Source: an uncultured Acetatifactor sp.
Lineage (GTDB): Bacteria; Bacillota; Clostridia; Lachnospirales; Lachnospiraceae
Assembly (NCBI GenBank): GCA_947589075.1
Contig: CANQBS010000011.1
Span: 1-47,643 of the forward strand
Direction: 5' to 3'
Length of the DNA stretch: 47,643 nt
In this document: piece by piece, positions 9,652-18,043 of the stretch
How positions within the stretch are numbered: position 1 is the first letter of the stretch
Layout of the letters: the number at the start of each line of letters is the position of its first letter
Notes under the pieces: model-generated
The model's database searches: none
Told to the model about the DNA's origin: nothing
Seen by the model: only the letters and a program-made list of their open reading frames with translations
Position numbers and translations under genes: made by a program

Positions 9652-11046
9652 ATGAGCGATTCTGCTCAGACGGATAAAAAATATGAAATAGATATGTGTA
9701 ACGGCCCGCTGTTCCATAAGATCGTGATCTTTGCGATACCGGTGATGCTTTCCGGTATCCTGCAGCTCTTGTTCAATGCTGCGGATGTGATCGTGGTAGG
9801 GCGTTATGCGGGCAATCAGGCGCTGGCGGCCGTGGGGTCTACCGGCGCCCTGATCAATCTTTTGATCAATGTATTTGTAGGATTGTCTGTGGGGGCCAAT
9901 GTGCTGGTGGCAAGATTTTACGGCTCCAGGCAGGACAGCGAAGTCCATGATATGGTACATACGGCCATTGCCACAGCGCTGATCAGCGGGGTTTTCCTCG
10001 TGGCGGCAGGATGTCTACTGGCAAGTCCCGCCCTGCAGCTTATGGGAACGCCGGAGGATGTGATCGACCAGTCCGTGATTTATATGCGGATTTATTTTTT
10101 GGGAATGCCGGCAATGATGGCGTATAATTTCGGCAGCGCCATCCTGCGTGCCATTGGGGATACCAGGAGGCCCCTGTATTATTTGCTGATCGCAGGAATC
10201 GTCAATGTGGCACTGAATCTGTTCTTTGTCATTGAATTCCATATGGGGGTAGCGGGGGTAGCGCTGGCGACGGCGATTTCCCAGACCATTTCCGCTGCGC
10301 TGGTGATCAGATGCCTTGTGAAAACAAACGGGGTCTGTCACCTGGAGCTTAAGGAGCTTCGGATCAGCAGGGATAAGCTTTTGAAAATGATTCAGATCGG
10401 CGTGCCTGCAGGACTGCAGGGGGCGCTTTTTTCCGTGTCCAACGTTCTGATCCAGTCTTCCGTGAATTCCTTCGGTTCCATCGCCATGGCGGGCAACACG
10501 GCGGGGTCCAATATAGAGGGCTTTGTCTATACCGCCATGAATTCCTTTTACCAGACCGCCATCAGCTTTACGGGACAGAACTTCGGTGCAATGAAATTCA
10601 AGCGGATCGGAAGGATCCTGCTGATCTGTCAGGGGCTTGTGATCGGCGTGGGTCTGGTGTTCGGAAACCTGGCTTATCTGTTCGGCAATGTGATCCTGCG
10701 GCTGTATTCGCCGGATGCGGAGGTGATCCAGTACGGTCTGCTGCGCATGAGCATTATCGCCACCCTTTATTTCTTGTGCGGCATGATGGATGTGATGGTG
10801 GGCTCCATGAGGGGAATGGGGTATTCTATTATGCCCATGATCGTGTCCTTAACCGGCGCCTGCGGCTTCCGGATCCTTTGGATCATGACTATTTTTCAGA
10901 GGATACACACCCTGGAATGCCTTTACTGGTCCTATCCCATCAGCTGGGGGTTGACTTTTGCCGTGCATCTTGCGTGCTGGATCGTGGCTTACCGAAGGGT
11001 GCTCGCCCAGGCGGCAAGGATGACTCCGGGGGTTGAAAGCGACTGA
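9652..11046 (+). CDS. MATE-family multidrug/metabolite exporter
   Basis: The 464-residue integral membrane protein has about twelve hydrophobic helices in two homologous halves, the normal MATE length. The N-terminal segment FAIPVMLSGILQLLFNAADVIVVGRYAG is the classic first helix pair of the family. MATE proteins export organic cations or metabolites driven by Na+ or H+ gradients. The substrate cannot be assigned here. The start ATG 9652 lies 12 bases after GGAAAGGAAG. The coding sequence ends inside a 12-bp tandem array, so every repeat unit supplies another in-frame TGA. The leu genes upstream may be unrelated. Confidence 0.93.
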   Translation: MSDSAQTDKKYEIDMCNGPLFHKIVIFAIPVMLSGILQLLFNAADVIVVGRYAGNQALAAVGSTGALINLLINVFVGLSVGANVLVARFYGSRQDSEVHDMVHTAIATALISGVFLVAAGCLLASPALQLMGTPEDVIDQSVIYMRIYFLGMPAMMAYNFGSAILRAIGDTRRPLYYLLIAGIVNVALNLFFVIEFHMGVAGVALATAISQTISAALVIRCLVKTNGVCHLELKELRISRDKLLKMIQIGVPAGLQGALFSVSNVLIQSSVNSFGSIAMAGNTAGSNIEGFVYTAMNSFYQTAISFTGQNFGAMKFKRIGRILLICQGLVIGVGLVFGNLAYLFGNVILRLYSPDAEVIQYGLLRMSIIATLYFLCGMMDVMVGSMRGMGYSIMPMIVSLTGACGFRILWIMTIFQRIHTLECLYWSYPISWGLTFAVHLACWIVAYRRVLAQAARMTPGVESD

Positions 11047-11137
11047 AAAAGCAACTGAAAAAGCAACTGAAAAAGCAACTGAAAAAGCAACTGAAAAAGC
11101 AACTGAAAAAGCAACTGAAAAAGCAACTGAAAAAGCG
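11039..11137 (+). repeat. 12-bp tandem array straddling the MATE stop codon (8 units)
   Basis: The unit GCAACTGAAAAA is repeated seven times exactly (11051-11134), after a first variant unit GCGACTGAAAAA (11039-11050) that contains the true stop codon. Because 12 is a multiple of 3, each unit repeats the stop in frame. Another forward frame would read (Thr-Glu-Lys-Ala)n and the reverse strand reads Cys-Phe-Phe-Ser repeats, neither of which is a credible gene. Perfect identity suggests a recent or unstable expansion. Confidence 0.97.
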
Positions 11138-11231
11138 TAGCGCGGTCATGACAGTTGGATCTATCCGGTTGGGGTGCGGAGTGAGCTGTGGCGAATGCGC
11201 TTGAAAAAAAATTAGAAAGCCAAGAAAACTC

Positions 11232-11260
11232 TTGAAACATATGTTCGGATGTGGTATTCT
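11232..11260 (+). promoter_or_regulatory. Promoter of ruvAB
   Basis: TTGAAA (11232-11237), a 17-base spacer and TATTCT (11255-11260) form a vegetative promoter about 50 bases before ruvA. The LexA-type box overlaps the -35 and the spacer. Confidence 0.75.
11234..11247. promoter_or_regulatory. LexA (SOS) operator over the ruvAB promoter
   Basis: GAAACATATGTTCG matches 12 of 14 positions of the Gram-positive SOS consensus CGAACATATGTTCG. It overlaps the -35 hexamer, where bound LexA would block RNA polymerase. ruvAB is a known SOS target in Bacillus, so the site and gene agree. Confidence 0.8.
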
Positions 11261-11310
11261 GGAAATGTAAAGCAGGAATCGGCGCGACAGCCTGGAAATG
11301 AGGGGATATC

Positions 11311-11919
11311 ATGATCGCATATGTAAACGGCATCGTTGAAAATATAGAAGAGGACAATGTGGTCCTGGATGTGAATGGGATCGGTTATAACGTGAATATT
11401 TCCGGTTCTACCGCCGCCAGGCTTCCGGGGATCGGGATGCAGGCAAAGCTTTATACCTATACCTGTGTCAGGGAAGACGCCTTTTTATTGTATGGCTTCT
11501 TAAGCAGGGATGAGCTTAAGCTGTTTAAGCAGTGCCTTACGGTCAGCGGCATCGGTCCTAAGGGAGGCCTGGCGTTGTTGTCCGCCCTGGATGCGGATTC
11601 CCTGCGCTTCGCCATTCTTTCCGGGGATGTGAAGGCTATTTCCAGGGCGCCGGGAATTGGAAAACGCACGGCGGAGCGGCTGATCCTGGAGCTGAAGGGG
11701 AAGATCAGCGTGGAGGATACCGGGATCGGCGGGGAGACAGCATCTTACGGGGAGAACACCCTTGCCATGGATTCCGAGCAGAAGCGGGAAGCGGTGGAAG
11801 CCCTTGTTTCCCTGGGATACGGTCAGGCGGAAGCCCTGAAGGCTGTAAATTCCATAGAAGGGATCGAGGACATGGATTCCGGGGCCGTGTTAAAGGCTGC
11901 CCTTAAGAAAATGTTTTAG
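11311..11919 (+). CDS. ruvA: Holliday junction branch-migration protein RuvA
   Basis: The 202-residue product is the usual RuvA length. Domain I is the OB fold at the N-terminus (MIAYVNGIVENIEEDNVVLDVNGIGYNV), domain II has paired helix-hairpin-helix motifs (VSGIGPKGGLALLS and APGIGKRTAERLI), and domain III is the small C-terminal RuvB-binding helix bundle after a flexible linker. Tetramers hold the four-way junction while RuvB pumps DNA. The start ATG follows GAGGGG. The stop region is duplicated just downstream. ruvB follows 90 bp later, and both are probably under the LexA-controlled promoter. Confidence 0.97.
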   Translation: MIAYVNGIVENIEEDNVVLDVNGIGYNVNISGSTAARLPGIGMQAKLYTYTCVREDAFLLYGFLSRDELKLFKQCLTVSGIGPKGGLALLSALDADSLRFAILSGDVKAISRAPGIGKRTAERLILELKGKISVEDTGIGGETASYGENTLAMDSEQKREAVEALVSLGYGQAEALKAVNSIEGIEDMDSGAVLKAALKKMF

Positions 11920-11982
11920 GAGGCCGTCCTTAAAAAATGTTTTAAGGATGCGTTAAGTAAGATGCGTTTAGGATGCGTTTAA
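11895..11982 (+). repeat. Duplicated 3' end of ruvA plus short tandem units
   Basis: The last ~27 bases of ruvA including TAG (11895-11921) recur imperfectly at 11922-11948 (CTTAAGAAAATGTTTTAG against CTTAAAAAATGTTTTAAG). Three copies of GATGCGTT(T)A follow to about 11982. All fill the ruvA-ruvB spacer. Confidence 0.85.
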
Positions 11983-12009
11983 GAGAAGGAGCTTAAGGAA
12001 GGATCGTCC

Positions 12010-13014
12010 ATGGCGAAGAGAATGATAGAGACGGCATTAACAGAAGAAGACGCGAAGATAGAAGGCTCCCTGAGGCCCCAGAAGCTGGATGACTATGTCG
12101 GTCAATCCAAGATCAAGGAGAATCTGAAGGTCTACATCCAGGCGGCAAAGCAGCGGGGAGACGCCCTGGATCATGTGTTGTTTTACGGACCTCCGGGTCT
12201 CGGCAAGACTACCCTGGCCGGCATCATAGCCAATGAGATGGGGGTCAATATGCGGGTGACCAGCGGTCCCGCCATAGAGAAGCCGGGAGAGATGGCTGCC
12301 ATTTTGAACAATCTGGAGGAAGGGGATCTGCTTTTTGTGGATGAGATCCATCGTCTGAACCGTCAGGTGGAGGAAGTGCTGTATCCGGCCATGGAGGATT
12401 ACTGTATTGATATCATGATCGGAAAGGGAGCCTCCGCCCGCTCTGTGCGTCTGGAACTTCCCAAGTTTACGCTGGTGGGAGCCACCACCAGGGCCGGTCT
12501 TTTGACCGCCCCCTTAAGGGATCGCTTTGGGATGATCCACCATCTGGAGTTTTATACGGTGGAGGAATTAAAGACCATTATCCTGCATTCAGCCAGAGTG
12601 CTCAATGTGGAGATCGAAGAAAAGGGAGCTGTGGAGCTGGCGAGGCGCAGCCGCGGAACCCCCAGGCTGGCGAACCGGATGTTAAAGCGGGTGAGGGATT
12701 TCGCCCAGGTAAAATACGACGGTGTGATCACGGAAACGGTGGCAAAGACTGCCCTGGATCTTATGGATGTGGATAAGCTGGGGCTGGACCGCATTGACCG
12801 CAATATGCTCATGACCATGATCCAGAAGTTTCAGGGAGGCCCTGTGGGGCTGGACACCCTGGCGGCCGCCATCGGAGAGGACGCTGGGACCATTGAAGAC
12901 GTTTATGAACCCTATCTTCTCATGAACGGTCTCATCAACCGCACCCCCAGAGGAAGGGTTGCGACGGAGTTGGCCTACGCCCATCTGGGCATGGGGGTAT
13001 TCGCTCAGGGATAG
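12010..13014 (+). CDS. ruvB: Holliday junction branch-migration ATPase RuvB
   Basis: The 334-residue AAA+ motor is the standard RuvB length. Walker [10 protein letters not shown] is at 60-68, Walker B DEIH at 112-115, sensor 1 GATTRAG follows, and a winged-helix DNA-binding domain occupies the C-terminus ([13 protein letters not shown]). Hexamers bound to RuvA drive branch migration of Holliday junctions. The same window encodes RecU, the Gram-positive resolvase that substitutes for RuvC, so a full junction-processing set lies nearby. ATG 12010 is preceded by AAGGAAGG. Confidence 0.98.
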   Translation: MAKRMIETALTEEDAKIEGSLRPQKLDDYVGQSKIKENLKVYIQAAKQRGDALDHVLFYGPPGLGKTTLAGIIANEMGVNMRVTSGPAIEKPGEMAAILNNLEEGDLLFVDEIHRLNRQVEEVLYPAMEDYCIDIMIGKGASARSVRLELPKFTLVGATTRAGLLTAPLRDRFGMIHHLEFYTVEELKTIILHSARVLNVEIEEKGAVELARRSRGTPRLANRMLKRVRDFAQVKYDGVITETVAKTALDLMDVDKLGLDRIDRNMLMTMIQKFQGGPVGLDTLAAAIGEDAGTIEDVYEPYLLMNGLINRTPRGRVATELAYAHLGMGVFAQG

Positions 13015-13073
13015 GATGGTGCTTCAAAAAATCACTTATAGGATAAGGTCCAGCTTCAAAAAAATCACTTGCC
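13010..13073 (+). repeat. ~32-bp duplication starting at the ruvB stop codon
   Basis: The stretch beginning GGATAGGATGG (13010-13040, containing the TAG stop) recurs as GGATAAGGTCC (13041-13073). Both copies end in GCTTCAAAAAA(A)TCACTT. The second copy runs into the zapA -35 region, so the duplication helped to build the promoter area. Confidence 0.85.
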
Positions 13074-13097
13074 ACTCCCTGCTTTCTGGTATATAAT
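13069..13097 (+). promoter_or_regulatory. Promoter of zapA
   Basis: TTGCCA (13069-13074), 17-base spacer and TATAAT (13092-13097), about 30 bases before ATG 13128. This separates zapA transcription from ruvAB. Confidence 0.8.
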
Positions 13098-13127
13098 AAT
13101 GACATACCAAAGAAAGAGGAGGAGCAT

Positions 13128-13589
13128 ATGTCTTCTAAAACGGATACAGAAGTGATCATCGGCGGTAAGGTTTATACCCTGGCCGGATACGAGAGCGAAG
13201 AATACCTGCAGAAGGTAGCGTCTTATGTGAATAACAAGATCAATGAATACAGCAGATCAGAAGGCTTTCTGCGTCAGCCCCTTGATATTCAGAATACATT
13301 GCTCCAGTTAAATCTGGCGGATGATTATATGAAGGCAAAGCGCCAGATCGAGCTTTTGGAGGAAGAACTGCATGGGAAGGAGAAGGAGGTTTACGACCTG
13401 AAGCATGAGCTGATCTCCACCCAGATGAAGCTGGAGGCGGCGGAGAAGCGGGCGGCGGAATCAAACCAGACAAACCAGAAAGGCAATGCCGCCAACGATG
13501 CCGGAGGTGTCAATCCGGGCAGTGGAAATGCCACCGACGGCAATAACTATCATTATAATAAATATAACAAGTCCAACAACAGAAAATAA
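13128..13589 (+). CDS. zapA: Cell division protein ZapA
   Basis: The 153-residue protein starts with the ZapA fold (about 6-95: TEVIIGGKVYTLAGYESEEYLQKVASYVN-type signature and NTLLQLNLADDYMKAK), then a coiled coil (about 70-115) and an Asn/Gly-rich, probably disordered tail. ZapA dimers and tetramers bundle FtsZ filaments at the division site in the cytoplasm. The tail is longer than in the ~85-residue Bacillus protein. GGAGGAG lies just before ATG. It has its own promoter and terminator, so it is likely monocistronic apart from readthrough into the U32 gene. Confidence 0.92.
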   Translation: MSSKTDTEVIIGGKVYTLAGYESEEYLQKVASYVNNKINEYSRSEGFLRQPLDIQNTLLQLNLADDYMKAKRQIELLEEELHGKEKEVYDLKHELISTQMKLEAAEKRAAESNQTNQKGNAANDAGGVNPGSGNATDGNNYHYNKYNKSNNRK

Positions 13590-13596
13590 GAAAGGG

Positions 13597-13623
13597 GCTG
13601 CCCAGATATACCGGGCAGCTTTT
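13597..13623 (+). terminator. Intrinsic terminator after zapA, abutting the next gene
   Basis: GCTGCCC (13597-13603) pairs perfectly with GGGCAGC (13613-13619), followed by TTTTCGTTT. The stem ends only 12 bases before the ATG of the U32 gene, so it occupies the place where a ribosome site should be. Confidence 0.88.
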
Positions 13624-13631
13624 CGTTTAAA

Positions 13632-16163
13632 ATGAAAGCAAAGAAAGTGGAGCTGCTTGCTCCGGCCGGCAATGTGGAAGGCTTTTACGGGGCTTTGGCT
13701 GCCGGGGCGGACGCCGTCTACCTTGGGGGCGCCAAATTCGGGGCCAGGGCTTATGCGGAAAATTTTACAGAGGAAGAATTGATCCGGTGCATCCGGTATG
13801 CCCATGTCTTGGGCAGGAAGGTGTATCTGACGGTCAATACCCTGGTCAAGGACAGGGAATGGGAGGAACTGGACGCAGCTGTAAGGCCTTTTTATGAGGC
13901 GGGGCTGGACGGCGTGATCGTGCAGGATCTTGGTGTACTGCTTTATATCAGGGAGCATTTTCCGGATATGGAGCTTCACGCCAGCACCCAGATGACTCTG
14001 ACCGGGGCTTACGGCGCTTCTTATGTAAAAGAGCTGGGGGTCAGCCGTATCGTCCCTGCCAGGGAGCTTAGCCTGAAGGAGATCAAAAGGCTGAAGGAAG
14101 AAACAGGACTGGAAATCGAGGTCTTTGTTCATGGCGCCATGTGTTACTGCTATTCGGGGCAGTGCCTGTTCAGTTCTCTTTTGGGAGGCAGGAGCGGCAA
14201 CAGGGGACGCTGCGCCCAGCCATGCCGCCTGCCTTATTCCGTCAGCATAGTTTCTCAGGAAGAAGCGGACAGAAAGCGTCCCGCAAAGGATTCCCCTGCA
14301 AAGGATTTCTCCGCAAAGGATCAGCCGGCCTGCTACCCATTAAGCCTCAAGGATCTGTGTACCATTGAATTCCTTCCCGACCTGATCGAAGCCGGGATCG
14401 ATTCCTTTAAAATCGAAGGACGGATGAAGAAGCCGGAATACGCCGCCGGAGTCACGGCGATTTACCGGAAATATATTGACCGTTATTATGACCATCCTGA
14501 AAGCAGGCAGAGGATTGAACCCGAGGATCTGAAAACCCTTTCCAGCCTGTATATCCGAAGCGGGATCCAGGAGGGGTATTACCATAAACATAATGGCAGG
14601 GAAATGATCACTCTGGACAGCCCTGCCTACAGAAGCAGCGATGAGGCATGCCTGGAGCAGATCCGGAAGAACTATCTTCAGAAAAAAAAGACGCTGCCTG
14701 TGGATATATATGGGGAGTTTGCCTGTGGGAAGCCGGCCCAGGTGACTTTTCTTTGCGGCGATTGTTCTGTTACCGTTACGGGAGAGATGGTGCAGACAGC
14801 CCAAAATCAGCCGGTGACGGAAGAAAATATCAGGAAACAGCTGCAGAAGCTGGGGGATACGGTATTTTCTCCCGGGGAAATTTATATCACCGCGGATGAG
14901 AATGTTTTCTATCCTTTAAAAGCCCTCAATGAGCTGCGCCGCAGAGCAGTATCCGATCTGGAAGAGAAGCTGATCCGGCAAAATGGGCTCTGTGCCGGAC
15001 GAAAGGGAGAGGAAGTTACCCGTTGGGAAGAGAAGCTGATCCGGGAAAAGGGGCTCTGTGCCGGAAGAAGGGGAGAGGAGGCTTCCTGGGGGGAAGAGAA
15101 GCTGCAGATCGGGGAAGATCCATCAGAAATGGAAAGCGGACAGACAGAGGATCCGTGTCCGGTTCAGGATACAGATTTGAAGAGGGGCGTGTGTCCGGAT
15201 CAGAACCTGTGCCCTGGCTTTTCTGTCAGCCTTGCCACGACAGAACAGTGCCGCGGGATCCAGGAGCTTATTTTATCCGGATATCTTCCAGCCAGGATCT
15301 ATCTGGACAGCGACCTGGTCATGGGACAGAATTCTGCGGAAGCAAAGAAGCTGGCGGAAAAATTCGCCCAAAATACAGAGGTCTTTCTGGCTTTGCCCCG
15401 CATCCTGCGCAGGCAGGATGAATCATATCTGAAAGAGGTGCTTTCGCTTGCCTGCAAAAAAGAAATTTCCGGATGCATGGTTCGTTCCCTGGAGGGATAT
15501 GCTTACTTAAAGGCGCATCATTATCAAAAGAAAATAGCTGCGGACGCCTGCTTTTATATCTGGAACCGCCGTACCCTGCAATATTGGAGGGATAAGCTGG
15601 ATGCTTTCTGCCTTCCTCTGGAATTGAACGCCGGGGAACAGAGAGCTTTATTGCAGGAGATAAAAGAGACGGAAACGGGAATGCAGGAGGTGGAAAAGAG
15701 CCGGAAGTTCCCCGGGATGAGCGCTGAAAAAATGATTTATGGATACCTTCCCATGATGGTTACGGCGAATTGCGCAGCGAAGACCATGGGACGCTGTTTT
15801 CAACAGACCGGAAAAGAATGTCCAAAGGAAGAGGAACCCTTTGAGATTTTCCTGACGGACCGTTATCAGAAGCGTTTTCCTGTGCAGGTGAATTGCCGGC
15901 ATTGTATGAACATCATATATAATTCCGTCCCTCTGTCCCTGCATCATACCTGCATGAAATGGAAGGATCTTGCCAGGCTGCAGCTGGATTTTACAGTGGA
16001 AACAGGAAGTAAGACAAAGGAGATTGTCCGGTTTTTCTGTCAGCTGCAGGACAGGGATGCGCAGGATGGGGATGGCAAATCCTTCAAAGCAGAAATAACA
16101 GAAACAGATCCGGTTCCTTTCCGGGATTATACCGCCGGCCATGAAAAAAGAGGCGTGGAATAA
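13632..16163 (+). CDS. Peptidase U32 family protein with DUF3656-like region (RlhA-like)
   Basis: The 843-residue protein opens with the U32 signature KKVELLAPAGN and DAVYLGG, then the family cysteine cluster Cys171, Cys173, Cys178, Cys194 and Cys198 (MCYCYSGQC and RGRCAQPC). U32 proteins are named as collagenase-like peptidases, but several act in RNA hydroxylation: the long form with DUF3656 resembles RlhA, which makes 5-hydroxycytidine in 23S rRNA. I infer that role here rather than proteolysis. Two Lys-Asp-Pro-Ala-like repeats sit after the cysteine cluster (~220-235), and a tandem 22-residue repeat begins at residue 444. ATG 13632 matches the conserved N-terminus but has no Shine-Dalgarno sequence. 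Further cysteines lie near the C-terminus (about 715-760). Confidence 0.85.
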   Translation: MKAKKVELLAPAGNVEGFYGALAAGADAVYLGGAKFGARAYAENFTEEELIRCIRYAHVLGRKVYLTVNTLVKDREWEELDAAVRPFYEAGLDGVIVQDLGVLLYIREHFPDMELHASTQMTLTGAYGASYVKELGVSRIVPARELSLKEIKRLKEETGLEIEVFVHGAMCYCYSGQCLFSSLLGGRSGNRGRCAQPCRLPYSVSIVSQEEADRKRPAKDSPAKDFSAKDQPACYPLSLKDLCTIEFLPDLIEAGIDSFKIEGRMKKPEYAAGVTAIYRKYIDRYYDHPESRQRIEPEDLKTLSSLYIRSGIQEGYYHKHNGREMITLDSPAYRSSDEACLEQIRKNYLQKKKTLPVDIYGEFACGKPAQVTFLCGDCSVTVTGEMVQTAQNQPVTEENIRKQLQKLGDTVFSPGEIYITADENVFYPLKALNELRRRAVSDLEEKLIRQNGLCAGRKGEEVTRWEEKLIREKGLCAGRRGEEASWGEEKLQIGEDPSEMESGQTEDPCPVQDTDLKRGVCPDQNLCPGFSVSLATTEQCRGIQELILSGYLPARIYLDSDLVMGQNSAEAKKLAEKFAQNTEVFLALPRILRRQDESYLKEVLSLACKKEISGCMVRSLEGYAYLKAHHYQKKIAADACFYIWNRRTLQYWRDKLDAFCLPLELNAGEQRALLQEIKETETGMQEVEKSRKFPGMSAEKMIYGYLPMMVTANCAAKTMGRCFQQTGKECPKEEEPFEIFLTDRYQKRFPVQVNCRHCMNIIYNSVPLSLHHTCMKWKDLARLQLDFTVETGSKTKEIVRFFCQLQDRDAQDGDGKSFKAEITETDPVPFRDYTAGHEKRGVE
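14961..15110 (+). repeat. 66-bp in-frame tandem duplication inside the U32 gene
   Basis: Units begin with GAAGAGAAGCTG at 14961, 15027 and 15093: two full 66-bp copies and the start of a third. They encode 22-residue repeats of EEKLIR-(7)-CAGR type in a low-complexity linker. The exact multiple of 3 keeps the frame open. Confidence 0.93.
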
Positions 16164-16177
16164 TTCTGAAAAATATG

Positions 16178-16206
16178 TTGCGTGAACCATAAATTTACGA
16201 TATACT
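16178..16206 (+). promoter_or_regulatory. Promoter of the Nudix gene
   Basis: TTGCGT (16178-16183), 17-base spacer, TATACT (16201-16206). A GTCAA/TTGAC dyad lies just downstream (about 16216-16229), near the expected transcript start, and could be an operator. Confidence 0.65.
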
Positions 16207-16251
16207 TGTAATCAGTCAATGGTTTGACACACCAAATCAGGAGGAATTGCA

Positions 16252-16704
16252 ATGATTGAAGCAACTAGCTGTGGTGGTGTGGTGATTTTCCGTGGTAAGA
16301 TCCTGCTCTTGTATAAGAATTACAAGAACAAATATGAAGGCTGGGTCCTTCCTAAGGGCACGGTGGAGCAGGGAGAAGAGTATAAGGAGACCGCCCTGCG
16401 GGAGGTGCTGGAAGAATCCGGAGCCAAAGCATCCATTATCAAATATATCGGAAAGAGCGAATATTCCTTTTCTGTTCCGGAGGATACCGTGGAAAAAGAA
16501 GTGCACTGGTATCTGATGATGGCGGACAGCTATTACAGCAAGCCGCAGAAGGAAGAATTTTTCGTGGATTCCGGATATTATAAATACCATGAAGCCTACC
16601 ATCTTTTGAAATTTGCCAATGAAAAGCAGATTTTGGAAAAAGCGTATGAGGAATACCTGGAGTTAAAACGGAGCAATCTCTGGGGAAACAGGAAGTATTA
16701 TTAA
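16252..16704 (+). CDS. Nudix hydrolase
   Basis: The 150-residue protein carries a full Nudix box, G-x5-E-x7-REVLEESGA at residues 36-58, with the EE pair that binds Mg. The N-terminal SCGGVVIFRGKILLLYKN and WVLPKGTVE strands are typical of the diadenosine-polyphosphate or (d)NTP pyrophosphohydrolase group. The substrate cannot be assigned from sequence. AGGAGG precedes ATG 16252. It has its own promoter and begins a likely operon with the next three genes, which overlap or abut. Confidence 0.92.
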   Translation: MIEATSCGGVVIFRGKILLLYKNYKNKYEGWVLPKGTVEQGEEYKETALREVLEESGAKASIIKYIGKSEYSFSVPEDTVEKEVHWYLMMADSYYSKPQKEEFFVDSGYYKYHEAYHLLKFANEKQILEKAYEEYLELKRSNLWGNRKYY

Positions 16705-16715
16705 AGGAGAAGGGA

Positions 16716-17045
16716 ATGCCGGCAGATATCCAATATCATCCGAAGCTGTATCTGGGCGATGGCATCACCGCCGGAAAACTGGACAAGATCAAGAAAAAGC
16801 TTGCCCGAAGTCCTGTGACGGCCGGGGTCTATGTGATCGTGTTGTCCAGAAACGGAGTGGATCAGCTGGATATCTTTGAAGGAAAGACTCTTGCGTGGCC
16901 TTATTATCGTAAGAATCCGCCTGTTGTTGTGGGAATCGCAGGGTCCTATGGGGATGCCCTCGGGATCGTTGAAAAAATGGTTCAGGAATGCTTAGAGGCG
17001 CGGGGAGACTGTGCCCTCAGGGAGTACCTATTATGTCAGGGATGA
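16716..17045 (+). CDS. Conserved-looking small protein of unknown function
   Basis: I do not recognise a family for this 109-residue soluble protein. It has alternating strands and helices: a KLDKIKKKLARSP segment, a hydrophobic strand GVYVIVLSRNG, a second strand VVVGIAGSYGDALGIVEKMVQECLEA, and an acidic C-terminal helix. AAAGGAGAAGGG precedes ATG 16716. It starts 11 bp after the Nudix gene, and its last 13 bases overlap the start of the DUF2953 gene, which indicates translational coupling. That spacing and its consistent codon use make it a real gene. Confidence 0.75.
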   Translation: MPADIQYHPKLYLGDGITAGKLDKIKKKLARSPVTAGVYVIVLSRNGVDQLDIFEGKTLAWPYYRKNPPVVVGIAGSYGDALGIVEKMVQECLEARGDCALREYLLCQG

Positions 17046-18043
17046 TCATAAGGCTTCTGGTTATTTTAGGCTGGATATTGCTGGCGGCAGTGCTGCTCCT
17101 GCTGTTTTTGCTGCTGCTGGTATTGTTTTATCCGATTTCGTACAGGCTTTACGGAATCCGGGACGTGGAACGGATGGAGGTTTCCGTGAAGGTCAGGTGG
17201 CTGTTGGGTCTTGTCAGCGTCCGGTTCTGTTATCCGCAGCCCGGGAACCTGGTGGCCAAAGTCTTTGGGATTCCTGTCCTGGATACCTCCAGGGAGAAAA
17301 AAAAGAGGCCGGAGAAAGAGGAAGGGAAGGACCGGAAAGCGGACCGGGTCGAAGGGAAGGACAGAAAGCCGGATCAGGCGGAGAAGAAAAATGAAAAGCC
17401 CGGTCAGGCTGCGGAAGCCGATAAAGGTTCTGATAATGTGACGAATTCTTCTCGTTCTGACCAGGGTGAGGCCGGTTCCAAAGACCAGAAAGAGGCGGCG
17501 TCCGGAGACCGGGAGAAGGTTGCTTCCAATGACCGGGACGGAAGCGGACAGAGTGGAGAATCCGTTTTTCAGGCTTTTTTTCAGGCTTTGGAAGAGAAAT
17601 GGGAAAAGCTGAAAGAAGAACAAAATAAGCTGTATCAGACTGCTTCGGACGTTATTGAGAAGCTTAAAAAGGCATTCCGGCAGTTTCAGTATTATTTGGA
17701 GCTGATCCAAAAGGAGGACAGCAGGCTGTTATTTGCCAGCGGATTTTTCCGGCTGGGAAGGATTTTAAAAACCATCCGTCCCCGGAAGATAAAAGGACAG
17801 ATCCTGATCGGAACGGGTTCTCCTGATACTACGGGATACTGCATGGCGGCGTATGGTATGCTTTTGCCCTTCCTGGGAAAGAATATTTCTGTGACGCCGG
17901 ATTTTGAGAAGGCGGTGTTTCAGGGAGAACTTTTCGTCCGGGGCAGGATCAGCGTGGCGGTATTATTATTTCATGGAGCTCATGTGCTGCTTGACCGCAG
18001 GCTGCACAGTTTTGTGAAGCAATTGAAAATGGAGGGCAGATAA
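17033..18043 (+). CDS. DUF2953 membrane-anchored protein (YtfI-like)
   Basis: I start at ATG 17033 because AGGGAG lies 9 bases upstream and the protein then begins directly with its membrane helix; the frame is open to 16988. The 336-residue product has one N-terminal transmembrane helix (about 4-30, very Leu-rich), a short conserved stretch, an ~80-residue Lys/Asp/Glu/Gln-rich linker with repeats of GKDRKxDxxE type (about 90-170), and a C-terminal DUF2953 domain with LELIQKEDSRLLFASG-like and PDFEKAVFQGELFVRGRI features. In Bacillus the orthologous ytfI lies beside ytfJ (gerW), exactly as here, so a sporulation link is likely though its biochemical role is unknown. Confidence 0.85.
   Translation: MSGMIIRLLVILGWILLAAVLLLLFLLLLVLFYPISYRLYGIRDVERMEVSVKVRWLLGLVSVRFCYPQPGNLVAKVFGIPVLDTSREKKKRPEKEEGKDRKADRVEGKDRKPDQAEKKNEKPGQAAEADKGSDNVTNSSRSDQGEAGSKDQKEAASGDREKVASNDRDGSGQSGESVFQAFFQALEEKWEKLKEEQNKLYQTASDVIEKLKKAFRQFQYYLELIQKEDSRLLFASGFFRLGRILKTIRPRKIKGQILIGTGSPDTTGYCMAAYGMLLPFLGKNISVTPDFEKAVFQGELFVRGRISVAVLLFHGAHVLLDRRLHSFVKQLKMEGR

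Noticed and set aside
10940..11149. Minus-strand ORF with Cys-Phe-Phe-Ser repeats
   Set aside because: It is the complement of the 12-bp tandem array at the MATE stop codon and has no ribosome site or known family.
11148..11204. Possible 18-residue Cys-containing peptide before ruvA
   Set aside because: No ribosome site, and no strong coding pattern.
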